Shown here: positions 1-9,249 of the stretch, one piece after another
Layout: each line of letters opens with the position of its first letter
Position numbering within the stretch: position 1 is the stretch's first letter
Assembly: GCA_030323885.1 (NCBI GenBank)
Contig: CM059187.1
Location: 138,232,415-138,296,414, forward strand
Reading direction: 5' to 3'
Length of the DNA: 64,000 nucleotides
Source: Branchipolynoe longqiensis
Lineage: Eukaryota > Annelida > Polychaeta > Phyllodocida > Polynoidae
The notes under the pieces: model-generated
The model's input: the letters and a program-made list of their open reading frames with translations, nothing else
Told to the model about the DNA's origin: nothing
Database searches by the model: none
Position numbers and translations under genes: made by a program

Positions 1-331
1 GTGCCCCTATTGTGGGGTCATACAGGTGAATGTGTGTGACCCTATTGTGGTCATACAGGTGAGTGCATATGACCCTATTGCAGTCATACAAGTAAGTGCA
101 TGTGACCCTATTGTGGTCATACCAGTGAGTGCATGTGCCCCTATTGTGGTCATACAGGTGAGTGCATGTGATCCTATTGTGGTCATACAAGTGAGTGCAT
201 GTGACCCTATTGTGGTCATACAAGTGAGTGCATGTGATCATATTGTTGTCATACAAGTGAGTGCCTGTGACCCTATTGTGGTCATACAGGTGAGTGCATG
301 TGACCCTATTGTGGTCATACAGTGCAATTAC
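1..331. repeat. 33-bp minisatellite (about 9-10 units)
   Basis: Units of the type GTGACCCTATTGTGGTCATA plus a short GTGAGTGCAT spacer repeat every 33 bases with point differences. Because 33 is a multiple of three, both strands stay open by periodicity alone, giving false frames of 102 and 70 codons. The array starts before the window edge, so its full length is unknown. Confidence 0.93.
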
Positions 332-373
332 TGATATCTCAGTCTCAGCATTGTGCCGGTTTAACAATATCAC

Positions 374-437
374 GTGCTTAGGTTGGTTGGTTGTTCGAGT
401 TTTGCGTCGTGGCAACATCTAAGGCCATATCAGGGCG
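374..437 (-). mobile_element. tRNA-derived SINE, 3' tail fragment
   Basis: This matches the reverse complement of the common SINE tail seen throughout the window: GGTTGGTTGTT, then a GAGTTTTGCGTCGTGGCAAC-like block, then CATCTAAGGCCATATCAGG. Only the last ~60 bases of the SINE are present. Confidence 0.75.
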
Positions 438-645
438 ATGATTCTGTTGACACGTCCTTTTGAGCAGTTTTACATAGAATCTTTGTATATTAATAACTTC
501 CCAGCGACCGAGTGGAGTGTCAAGGAGGAGATGGAGCGGTGCATGCCGGAACCCCACCCCACCCCCAGGAAAGGGGGAGGGAAGGAGGGGTTAGCGCTAC
601 AGAGCTTATTACACGCGATAACGGGTTTATCGCTACCTATATATA

Positions 646-821
646 CAGTAAAACCCCCCATTAACGACCACCTCCACAGATCGACCACTCCCCTATATCG
701 ATCGCTTTATCTGGGTCCCAACAATACCATTGCAACCATATTCCAAACCCCTAAACCGACCACCTCCTTAAATCGACCAATTAAAGTCGGCCCCAAGGTC
801 GGTCGATTTAGAGAGGTTTTA

Positions 822-825
<4 letters not shown>
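646..825. mobile_element. pogo/Tc1-like MITE (CAGTAAAACC family), copy 1
   Basis: The ends are inverted: CAGTAAAACCCCCCATTAAC on the left and AGAGAGGTTTTACTG on the right. The interior has GATCGACCACTCCCCTATAT and GACCACCTCC. It is flanked by TA-rich DNA, as expected for TA-target elements. Related copies are at 26,987, 27,212, 35,938 and 45,123. There is no coding capacity. The CAGT end and TA target suggest pogo/Tigger-type mobilisation; that assignment is inferred. Confidence 0.8.

Positions 826-882
<57 letters not shown>
826..882. repeat. (TA)n microsatellite
   Basis: Nearly pure TA dinucleotides with one CA interruption, directly abutting the pogo-like MITE. Confidence 0.95.
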
Positions 883-1074
883 TTGACATGTTCTTGCCGG
901 TGTGAGACCTCTATTTGTTCCCCGAGAGAGTGATGCTAGTAACTTGCAAAAGCCAGCAGCACTTCAACACTTTGCAAGCAGCTTTAATGAAATGCCCAAC
1001 CACACGTAATAGCGGCGGTTAAGAAATAAAAGCAGTCTTTGTCGCATTGCGACCAACAGCATGATGATGATGAT
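883..1074 (+). mobile_element. Internally deleted LINE derivative, copy 1
   Basis: The left part (CTCTATTTGTTCCCCGAGAG, AACTTGCAAAAGCCAGCAGC) matches the 5' module of the LINE at 29.35-31.36 kb. The right part (GCAGTCTTTGTCGCATTGCG, GACCAACAGC, then ATG repeats) matches that LINE's extreme 3' end. The whole reverse-transcriptase region is absent. The join lies just after a TGAAATG motif, where the 36.06-kb copy is also broken. Confidence 0.8.
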
Positions 1075-1270
1075 ATATATGTATATATACGAGATAAATA
1101 ATTAGCATTGATTACTACTACTACTAGACAATAACGTTATGCTGCAATTCCACCCATTTACCTGGAGAGTGAGTTTATTGGTAAGTAAATTTGAGAATTG
1201 ACATGAAGCTTTGCATTGTGTGCACTCTTTTATGCTGTACGTAGCAGACAACGCTTCTAATCCGATGGGT
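1075..1270. other. Unassigned AT-rich spacer
   Basis: Contains short TA and ACT simple repeats. I see no gene or recognisable repeat. Confidence 0.5.
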
Positions 1271-1505
1271 ATTGGTTGTTGGAGTTTTACGTCCTGACAA
1301 CATCTAAGGTAATTTCAGGATGGGTACCGACTTGAAACAGTGCGCACTCATGGTGACTTTATAGTGCTACCCCACTAGGACACTAGGACACCAGCACCAT
1401 GACCTGTTATCCCACTCAGTCACATTATCCTACCACAGTCCTTGCCCTATCCTAATAATGTTGAGTGCCATGCTAGGAAGCGACAAGTGTCAATTTTGTA
1501 ATTCA
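1271..1505 (-). mobile_element. tRNA-derived SINE, head-truncated
   Basis: Reverse-strand SINE body: tail block GGAGTTTTACGTCCTGACAA, GGTACCGACTTG, GTGCGCACTCATGGTGAC and CAGTCCTTGCCCTATCCTAA are all in the usual order. The tRNA-like head is missing. A short local duplication (CACTAGGACACTAGGACACC) sits in the middle. Confidence 0.85.
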
Positions 1506-1667
1506 CCAACTCTCCCACCTTCCGGTGTGTAAGTGACGCTGTGACCTGGGGTGATGGGTCCCAGCTTCAGTCTTTCTTGAGGGACCAGCGGCCACAAACT
1601 CCGATTACCGTATAAGCTATCATAGTAGTTATATCGAGCAGTTTTATCGAATGGAAATTAATCTAAA

Positions 1668-1742
1668 TTGGTTGGTTGTTGGAGTTTTGCGTCCTGGCAA
1701 TATCTAAGGTCACATTATCCTAACACTGAGCCAACCAGTCAT
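1668..1742 (-). mobile_element. SINE fragment with internal deletion
   Basis: The tail (GTTGGAGTTTTGCGTCCTGG, ATCTAAGGTCA) jumps directly to the CACATTATCCTAACACTGAG block, skipping ~130 bases present in other copies. Confidence 0.75.
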
Positions 1743-1783
1743 GAATCGAGGTAATCGTTGGGATAAATTGTGGCACCAATAGG

Positions 1784-2130
1784 TTTGTTTGTTGTTTTGT
1801 TTTGTTTGTTGTTGTTTTACATCCTAGCAACATCTAAGGTCATATCAGGACGGGTACCGACTGGTGACAGTGTGCACTCATGGTGACTTTATAGTGCTGT
1901 CCCACTGGGAAACCAGGCCGCCTGCACCATGACCTGGTATCCCACTCAGTCACATTATCCTGACACTGAGCACACCAGTCCTTGCCCTGTCCTAATAATG
2001 CCGAGCGCCTGGCTAGGAAGCGACAAGTATCAATTTTTAAGTCATTGATTTGACTCGACCAGGGTTCGAACCCACGACCCCACGATCTACCAGCACGGGA
2101 GGCGGACACTCTAACTCATTCGGCCACCCT
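1784..2130 (-). mobile_element. tRNA-derived SINE, near full length
   Basis: Read on the minus strand it has a tRNA-like head: a GGCCGAATGAGTTAGAG box A-like stretch, then GTTCGAACC as box B. The common body (GAGTCAAATCAATGACTT, CTTCCTAGCC, AGGACAGGGCAAGGACTGG) and the ACAACAACAAACAAA-type tail follow. RNA polymerase III promoter boxes in this arrangement are the hallmark of tRNA-derived SINEs. Confidence 0.9.
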
Positions 2131-2220
2131 ATACCGCTGCAGTTCCAGTAGCCTCAGTCGGGGTGAAGAACAACCCTATATAAAAAGTGGCGAAAATGTG
2201 GCTAAATGAAATGAGGATAT

Positions 2221-3188
2221 TGACCAATTTCATATGACGTCAGCCCATGTATTTAGGTCAGTGCGCGCGCTGCTTGGCTGCAGTACAACATCCGGTCACA
2301 CTGCAAACTCAATGGCGATGAGCAATCTTCATAGAGAAAAGGTGAAATATTTCTAAAACCACACCACCTAGCCACAAACCGAATGGATTACATATAAAAA
2401 ACACATTAAAAAAAGAGATTATATTAAATTTATACGATTAGGGCCCTGCATTTCTATAAATTTTGAATAAAATCGACGTTTTGCACTGCGCGTATAGGTA
2501 AACTCAATGCATTGACATTGTCAATGGCCGTGAGCAATCTTCATACAGTAAAAGTTAAATATCTCTAAAACCACACCACCTAGAAACAAACTGATCGGAA
2601 TACACATAGAAAACATGTTTACCAACAAGATTATATTAAATTTATGAGGTTAGGCTTCTGGATTTCTATTAATTTTGACTAAAACTGACGTTTTTCACTG
2701 CGCATACCGGCAAACTCAATGCATTGTCAATGGCCGTGAGCAATCTTCTTACAGACAAAATTTAATATCTCTAAAACCACATGACCTAGAGACAACCCAC
2801 TTGGAACCAATATAGAAAACATGTTTAACAAAGCGATTATATTAAATTTATAAGGTTAGGGTTCTGGATTTCTATTAATTTTGACTAAAACTGATGTTTT
2901 TCACTGCGCATACCAGCAAACTCAATGCATTGTCATCTTTTTACAGAAAGAATTTAATATCTCTAAAACCACACGACCAAGACACAAACTGCTTGGAACC
3001 CATATAGAAAACATGTTTAACAAAAAGATTATATTAAATTTCTACGGGTAGGGTTCTGGATTCCTATTAATTCTAACTAAAACTCATGTTTTGCACTGCG
3101 CCTACCGGCAAACTCAGTGGCAGTGTGCTTCCGTTCTGCAGCCAAGCTGCACGCGCATACACAAAGTTTGTAAACATTGAAATAGGTC
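2221..3188. mobile_element. MITE with four-fold tandem core (GACCTATTTCATATG family)
   Basis: It starts GACCAATTTCATATGACGTC and ends with ATTGAAATAGGTC, a rough inverse. The copy at 37,528-37,917 has the same ends and one core. Here the core (TGAGCAATCTTCATA, ATCTCTAAAACCACA, AGATTATATTAAATTT, TTTTCACTGCGC) is repeated four times with starts near 2,311, 2,522, 2,728 and 2,931, so the period is ~205-210 bases. Confidence 0.8.
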
Positions 3189-3904
3189 GATTCATCATTA
3201 ATCCCCCAAAGCAAAATATATTCCTCACATACCCCAATATATCTATCTACCCACAACTTTTGAACTGGTTAGTCGATTAATTGCAGTGGATAGATGAAGT
3301 ACAAATCTGGATCAACAGAACACACATGTCTATATGGCAGGGGCGGCTATTTTGGTAGAGTGACAGGAAGTTGAGCGGTTCATGGGTAAATTGTCTGTGA
3401 TGATCAGCAACACGGGTAATTTGGCGCACGGACACAGCCATAGCTGTCCCAGTAACTAAGGACGACTGCATGCTGCCACCTATCGAGAACCGATTGTATT
3501 AGTATATGTCTTATGCGCCAGCGCCACCTATCTTCACTTTTAAGATACAAAACCTGATTAGCCTAAGTAAACACTGACGGACTGCCATCTGCAGAGGCCT
3601 TTTTAAACTAATTTCTCGCCACCTATCGATAACCATGTATGAGCCTATATAAGGCCATGTTCTGCGGCAGTGAGCTCACTTTGACATGGGCACAAGGAGG
3701 ACACTGACTAGCCTTAGAACTACCACCCACCCGACCCCACATGGACACTTACTAAAGGGCGAGGGTTAAAGCTTCTATGAACTCACTGTATTATTGAACT
3801 TGTTGTTGAATTTGAACTTGTTGTTGAACAAAAAAGACTTACACTGCTGGAACTATAATAGATCCAACTTTAAACTAATCTGCTGTGTCGCTTGTCAAAT
3901 TACC
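3189..3904. other. Unassigned region
   Basis: No recognised repeat or convincing coding frame. Short tandem words (TTGAACTTGTTGTTGAA) occur near 3,797. It may hold old element remnants. Confidence 0.4.
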
Positions 3905-4013
3905 CAGTGGGGCAGCACTATAAATATAAAGTCGCCATGAATGTGCACTGTCACAAGTCGGTGGTACCCGTCCTGATATGACCTTAGATGATGCCAGGAA
4001 GTAAAACTCCAAC
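3905..4013 (+). mobile_element. SINE 3' fragment
   Basis: CCCAGTGGGGCAGCACTATA, GTCGCCATGA, TGTCACAAGTCGG and CCGTCCTGATATGACCTTAG follow in SINE order and end in AAAACTCCAACC. A duplicated TATAA stretch occurs after the CACTATA. Confidence 0.85.
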
Positions 4014-4384
4014 CAATCTTTTATCTAGCTATTTCTCGGATAGAAAATGTCATAAGGATGAGCTAACGAGACGCCAAAGTCCAGTGAGTACAGCCATCCG
4101 CCCCCGGCAGGAGTCCTTTTAACCACTCATCCGTGAAGCGCCAACACGCATACCCCACGGCCCAGCGCTGCGCCTCCACTTAATTAGCTAATCACGTGAT
4201 TAATCAGGCGATTAAGGGGCGGGAGGCGTTAATTAACGCGGCCTTTGGGCTGTTTGCCGCCAAGAGCAACCAACCGCACTATTTCTGCGGTTTTATTATT
4301 AATTTTTGCTTAATTAAACAAAAATTTGTTTAATTTTTCTTCCAATTTTTTTTTGCTTACTTTTTTGTTGGGGGGGGGGGGCAT
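4014..4384. other. Unassigned region with poly-G run
   Basis: No gene seen. Contains a run of ~12 G near 4,370, a T-rich stretch near 4,340, and a short GC-rich patch at 4,090-4,260. Confidence 0.4.
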
Positions 4385-4698
4385 TCGATGGTTTTAAGCT
4401 TCTGTAATCCCCCACCCCCACCCACCCGCCAGATAAATATATTAGTATTATCGTTATAATCGACATTACTTTATCTTGAAGTAACTTTCATTTTAAATGT
4501 TTAACTTTGGAGATATTTGAAGCGAAAACATGATTTTATACAAATATATTTTGGCAAAAAGTTAGATACCATAGGCTTTAAGGTTGAAGCATTAACATGT
4601 TCTTTTAAATAGACTCGATAGCCTCTTCTATGCAGCAACACCTTCATAAGTGCACAGGTGTCTAAGGCGGATATGTCGCATTAAATCCAGGCTTAGAT
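4385..4698. mobile_element. TTAA-MITE remnant
   Basis: The interior order of the TTAA-MITE family is recognisable: GATGGTTTTAAGCTTCTG, ACTTTATCTTGAAGTAACTT, AACTTTGGAGATATTTGAAG, ACCATAGGC, TAAGTGCACAGGTGTCTAAG. The left end is damaged by the poly-G run and the right end is cut by the adjoining SINE. Confidence 0.75.
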
Positions 4699-5235
4699 GG
4701 TTGCTAGAGTTTTACATCTTGGCAACATCTGAGGTCATATCAGGACAGGTACCGACTTGTGACAGTGCGCACTCATTGCACCTTTATAAGGATGCCCCAC
4801 TGGGACACCAGGCTGCCAGCACCATGACCTGATATCCTGCTAACTTACATTATCTTGACACTGATCCAACCAGTCCTTGCCCTATCCTAATAATGCCGAA
4901 CGCCTGGCTAGGAAGCCACAAGTATCAATTTTGTAATGCCTAGTACACACCTACCATTTGTGCGCACCCACCTACCATATACGATCTAAAACTGCCCGTT
5001 TCGCATACAAAAATCACTAGGTGTGCGCTCCCTGCGCACACCTAGCGATTGCGATTCGCGACTAAAAACTCAGTTTTAGGGCTAAAATGGGCCGATTACG
5101 ATTGCGATTCACGATTCGAAAAATGAATCGGCCCATTTTCAGTTTTAAGGGGGTCGGGTCGAGTCGCGAGTTTTAGTGCGCGAATCATATACCGTAGGTG
5201 TGTACCAGGCATAAGTCATTGGCTTGACTCGACCG
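4699..5235 (-). mobile_element. tRNA-derived SINE interrupted by a 275-bp MITE
   Basis: SINE tail and body occupy 4,699-4,936. The body resumes at 5,212 with TAAGTCATTGGCTTGACTCG. In uninterrupted SINEs these two pieces are adjacent. The head is missing. Confidence 0.88.
4937..5211. mobile_element. MITE (TGCCTAGTACACACC family) with TAA duplication
   Basis: Inverted ends TGCCTAGTACACACCTACC and GGTGTGTACCAGGCA are flanked by TAA at 4,934-4,936 and 5,212-5,214. The uninterrupted SINE provides the empty-site sequence, so the boundaries are exact. A 3-bp TAA target is typical of PIF/Harbinger elements. A relative is at 34,698. Confidence 0.9.
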
Positions 5236-5469
5236 ATGTGATGACTAGGTATTATTTGTTACAACCATTCTGGAATGCTTTTCCCTTCTTGCATTGTGTG
5301 TACTTATGAAGGGAGAAATCCTGTGTACCTGTGATTAATAAGTCTTGGATGGGTTTGGAGTGGTCCGAATGGGGGCGTGGGAAGATGCCCGAGACAGACA
5401 CTGGGTTTACTCCTACCGTGTCAGGGCTTCCCGCACTCCGCCCGCTCGTTACCGACACCGCCCGGCCGG

Positions 5470-6062
5470 CAGAGGGGTCGGGGGTGAGGGGCGGGGCTGA
5501 GCGCGGCGGGAACGGGTGGGGGTGGGGGTGAGGTGGAGAGGAGAGGCCTGGTGAAGCCGGGGTGGGTTGGGGTGAGGGTGGTGGTGGGGGCTATGACAGC
5601 CTGGGTGGGGCGGGCGGGGCGGGGTGGGGCGGGCGGGGCGGGCGGGGCGGGGCGGGGCGGGGCGGAGCGGGACGGGGCGGGGCGGGACGGGGCGGGGCGG
5701 ACGGGGCGGGACGGGCGGGCGGGCAGGCGGGGCGGCGGGGCGGGGCGGGGCGGGGCGGGGCGGGGCGGGCGGGCGGGGCGGGGCGGGCGCGGGGGGGGGG
5801 GGGGGCGGGGCGGGGGGGCGGGCGGACTGGATGGGAGCGGGATCAGGGGTGGGGTGTGGAGGGATCTGGGCGGGATCGGGACGGTATCCGAGAGGGTGGG
5901 GGGGGGGGGGGGTCTGGGCGGGACCGGGGCGGGATCGGAGCGGAATCGGAGTGGGATCGGGGCGGGATCGGGGTGAGATCGGAGCGGGATCGGAGCGGAG
6001 TAGGATTAGAGGATGATCGGGGCGGGATCGGGAGGGGATCGGGGCGGGATCGGGGGCGGCGG
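5470..6062. repeat. G-rich minisatellite (GGGGC/GGGCG, then GGATCGGGGC units)
   Basis: The first half is dominated by GGGGCGGGGC and GGGCGGGC words; the second half by ~11-base units like GGGATCGGAGC. Overlapping open frames on both strands (Gly/Arg/Ala-rich or Pro/Arg/Ser-rich) arise from composition, not from a gene. Dense G-runs give strong potential for G-quadruplex folding. Confidence 0.93.
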
Positions 6063-6119
6063 AGAGGCATTGGTTGTTGGGAATGGATTTTGTGAAAAGG
6101 AGAATCCGTATGATCCCTG

Positions 6120-6965
6120 CGTATATAACATAAACAGCTCAGACCCACATCTTTAGATTTAGACAAATCTGGGCACTCAGACTAGTGTTAGGGCCATAGC
6201 CAGAGTCAGTTTTACTTATTTTATTAACTTTAAATTTTTTTAATTTTTATAGAGGCTGTATTTATACTGTCCATAACATATAAGCCTGGGCATTCAGGCA
6301 TGCTTTCAATGCTGGCCAGCTGTAGTCTTGGTGTTATCTCATCACACAGTAGCTGCTGATAAATATTTGATTGCCTGCATTTCAGTAGCAGATAGATAGT
6401 TGGTTGGTCTGGTTAGTAGTCTATGTTACTTTTTTTGGATTTTCTTGGCATATATATGTGTTTTATTTTTTCTACTCTTACTACTAGACTAGCCTACTCC
6501 TATTTACATATCATAGGCTTGTACATAGCTGTGTGGTGTGCTATGTTTTTATTTATATCCTATGGTTAATGACATATGTAGAACTAGAAAATTAGTGGGG
6601 TTAATCAGATATTGGTAATATATTTCTCTGAAACAAGTGTATGTTGACACATTTGGCATTTTAATATTTAGAACAAGAATTAATAATGGTGATGTGGATA
6701 TCACTGATCGTTTTGTGTGGAATTGTATGTTTCTTAGCTCAAAATGTTGAACTAGGGCTAGTTTTGTCTTAGCTTTATTCATCAGATCATTATATTGCAT
6801 GTGTGCATACATGTTTATGCCAAATTGTTACGTATTTCTATTCATTTTGAATAAAATCGAAGTTTTTCCCTACGTGTATCGACAAACTCAATGGCCATTC
6901 GCATTTGCTTTGCAGCCAACGCTGTTTTCAGCGCATGCGCAGTCGGAACCGTGATCCCATCTATT
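6120..6965 (-). mobile_element. Dispersed repeat R1, copy 1
   Basis: It matches, in reverse orientation, the repeat at 16,567-17,345 and the split copy at 27,620/28,600-29,200. Shared blocks include GGGCACTCAGACTAGTGTTA, CAGTTTTACTTATTTTATT, ATTGGTAATATATTTCTCTG and an end rich in TTTCAGCGCATGCGCAG. There is no coding frame. The class is unknown. Confidence 0.7.
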
Positions 6966-7034
6966 GGTGATTGGTATGCCGGGTAGAACTATGAACAAAC
7001 ATTCGCTAAAGCTAGGATTCAGGCATGCGGATGG

Positions 7035-7413
7035 GATGATTCCTTTCACGCGGCATGCGGCATGTGGCATGCGGCATGCAAACAGTCACGCGGCCTCCAC
7101 CGTGTACCACACCCCTCTGCACCCCTCAATGCCTGTGCGTGACAGTTCCGTAATGATCAGCCGCCTCCCCTCGACTAAAACTAATGGACACATGCGACTG
7201 ACATCCCAGCTGTTTTCTATTCACTTACTGCATGCCACATGCCGCACTGATGGTTACATGGACCGATTCAGTTGCCGCATTCGCATTCGCATTCGCATTT
7301 GCATGCTGCATGTAAGGAATGTAGCCCATTGACTTCTAGGCGTTTCGATTTTTTGCCGCATTCGCATTCGCATACCGCATGCCACGTGGCGCGTGTAAGG
7401 AATGTAGCCTTTA
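7035..7413. mobile_element. Word-array MITE (GCATGCGG / GCATTCGC words)
   Basis: The left end reads ATTCCTTTCACGCGGCATGC and the right end, inverted, reads ATTCCTTACACGCGCCACG. The interior is dense in GCATGCGG, CGCATTCGCATTCGCATT and GCATGCCACATGCCGC. I could not define a target duplication. Confidence 0.6.
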
Positions 7414-7465
7414 TATGCTTTACTATTACAGTTGTCCATGTCATTTTTGTGTAGAGATTGAATGG

Positions 7466-7765
7466 TCTGTGGGCCTCACATGCAGGAGATCGGGAGTTCG
7501 GTTACAATCGAGTCAAACCAATGACTTATAAAATTGATACTTGTTGCTTACTAGCATGGAACTTGGCATTAATAGGATAGAGCAAGGACTGGTTAGCTCA
7601 GTGTCAGGATAATGTGACCATGTGGGATATCGGGTCACGGTACCGGCAACCTGATTTCCCAGTGGGGCAGCACTATAAAGTCACCATGAGTGCGCACTGT
7701 CACAAATCGGCATTTGTCCTGATATGACCTTAGATGTTGCCAAGACGTAAAATTCCAACAACCAA
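7466..7765 (+). mobile_element. tRNA-derived SINE
   Basis: Partial head (GGGCCTCACATGCAGGAGAT with GGGAGTTCGGTTACAATC at box B), then the common body (GAGTCAAACCAATGACTTAT to GATATGACCTTAGATGTTGC) and an AACAACCAACC tail. Confidence 0.88.
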
Positions 7766-7769
7766 CCTG

Positions 7770-8057
7770 ATTGGTCTGCTGTTGGCTGGGTTAGATTTCT
7801 ATATGCGGTATGTGTGGTGGGATGCAGCGTGTGTGTGTTTATGGGGTGCCACGTGTGTTTGTATATTTTTGGGGAGTTTTCAAATCTGCAGCACTCTATG
7901 GGCACCGCTGAAAGCGGTCCCATGTGGTCGGGAGTTGGTTTCCAATGGGTAGTGGTCAGAGAAATGGGGGTGGGGGTAGGGGGGGGGGGGGGAGGAAAAA
8001 AGCAGACTAGTAAGAGCCCAACAACCACAGTCCTCTGAGCAGGCATGGGGAGGCTGG
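7770..8057. repeat. Duplicated segment, also at 22,060-22,158 plus 23,091-23,266
   Basis: GTGTGTGTGTTTATGGGGTG, GGGGAGTTTTC, GCACTCTATGGGCACCGCTG and GGTAGTGGTCAGAG recur in the same order around the 22-kb MITE, in both cases followed by a minus-strand SINE. This copy lacks the MITE and so acts as an approximate empty site. A run of ~15 G lies near 7,985. Confidence 0.7.
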
Positions 8058-8257
8058 GTGGTTGGTGTAGTTTTACGGCCCGGCAAGACCCTAGGCCATA
8101 CTAGGATGGGCACCGACTTGTGACAGCGTGCACTCTTGGCAACTTTATAGTGCTGCCTCATTAGGAAATCAGGCTGCCGGCACAATGATCTGATGTCCCA
8201 CACAGTCACATTATCCGAACACTGTGCGCCCAGTAGTACCTGTCCTGACCTCGGACT
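8058..8257 (-). mobile_element. SINE fragment (tail and body)
   Basis: GTGTAGTTTTACGGCCCGGC, GGGCACCGACTTGTGACAG, CTTTATAGTGCTGCCTCA and CACATTATCCGAACACTG are in order. It ends where the TTAA-MITE begins. Confidence 0.85.
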
Positions 8258-8603
8258 GGTCCGATGAAAACATCAAATTTTCAAAACGAAAACAATTATC
8301 TAGATTTGATTCTACATATCTAACTTAGTTAGACACAGGTGCACTTAATGAACATTTGTCACCACATAGAAGGGAATAATGAGTCAATTTAATAGAACCT
8401 GTTACTGCATAAGCCTGAGGTCTCAGAGTTTTGGCATGCTTTCCAGAATTAACCTTGCATGTTTGCACTTCAAATATCTTTAAAGTTAGCCATTTAAAAT
8501 GAAAGTTACTTCAAGCTAAAGTAAGGGAGATTTTTTTTTTTAATCAATCTAATATCTTTATCTCAGAAAAAATGACAGAAACTCAAAACCATCGGACTTT
8601 AAC
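8258..8603. mobile_element. TTAA-MITE, left end clipped
   Basis: GTCCGATGAAAACATCAAAT on the left and AAACCATCGGACTTTAA on the right are inverse, with the standard interior (AATTATCTAGATTTGATTC, CACATAGAAGGGAATA, GTTACTTCAAGC). A T-run near 8,530 interrupts it. Confidence 0.85.
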
Positions 8604-8713
8604 GTATAACCCTTGTATAACTAGAGTATAACTAGTATAAGACATGTGTGTGTGTGCTTGGTGCGTGCTGTTGGGGTGGATGCTGTGTTCAGGGATGCGG
8701 GATTGAGAGGCTG

Positions 8714-9043
8714 TGTTGGTTGGTTATTGAAGTTTTACGTCCTAGCAACATCTAACGTCATATCAGGGCGGGTACCTACTTGTCAGAGTGCGCACCTATC
8801 TCGACTTTATAGTGCTGCCCTAGTGGGAAATCACACCACTGGCACCATGACCTGATATCCCATTCAGTCATTATTCTGACCCTGAGCTAACCAGTCCTTG
8901 CCCATCCTATTAATGCCAAGTGCCACGTTAGGAAGCGAAAAGTATCAATTTTATAAGTCATTGGTTTGACTTGACTGGGAACCGAACTCCCAACCTTCCG
9001 GGTGCGAGGCTTGCTACCGATTCGGCCACCGAGCCCGGTGGGA
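8714..9043 (-). mobile_element. tRNA-derived SINE, near full length
   Basis: Minus-strand SINE with head A: GGTGGCCGAATCGGTAGCAA as box A-like and GGAGTTCGGTTCCCAG as box B-like, then the common body and CCAACCAACA tail. Confidence 0.9.
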
Positions 9044-9059
9044 GGCTGTATGGGTGTGA

Positions 9060-9170
9060 GGAAGGAGGAGGGGGTTTGAGGGTGTGAGCGGTGTGAGCGG
9101 TGAATGTAAGAGGGAGGGGGGGAGGGAGAGGGGGGGGGGAGGGAGGGGAGGAGGTAGGCGCGTGCCGGAC
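9060..9170. repeat. G/A-rich low-complexity stretch
   Basis: Runs of GGGAGGGAGAGGGGGG type with no other structure. Confidence 0.8.
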
Positions 9171-9249
9171 GCCGGGCCACGGAGAGCCGGGACCACTCAC
9201 CTGGCCGCTCCGTGTTAGCACGTGGAGGCCCACCTGACAACCCACAGGT

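Noticed and set aside
1..331. CRISPR-like regular spacing
   Set aside because: Units are contiguous with no unique spacers, and the window is eukaryotic.
26..334. 102-codon repeat protein on the plus strand and 70 codons on the minus strand
   Set aside because: The 33-base period keeps all frames open; both strands are open for the same reason.
5533..6166. Several overlapping Gly/Arg- and Pro/Arg-rich frames
   Set aside because: They are products of G-rich minisatellite composition on both strands.
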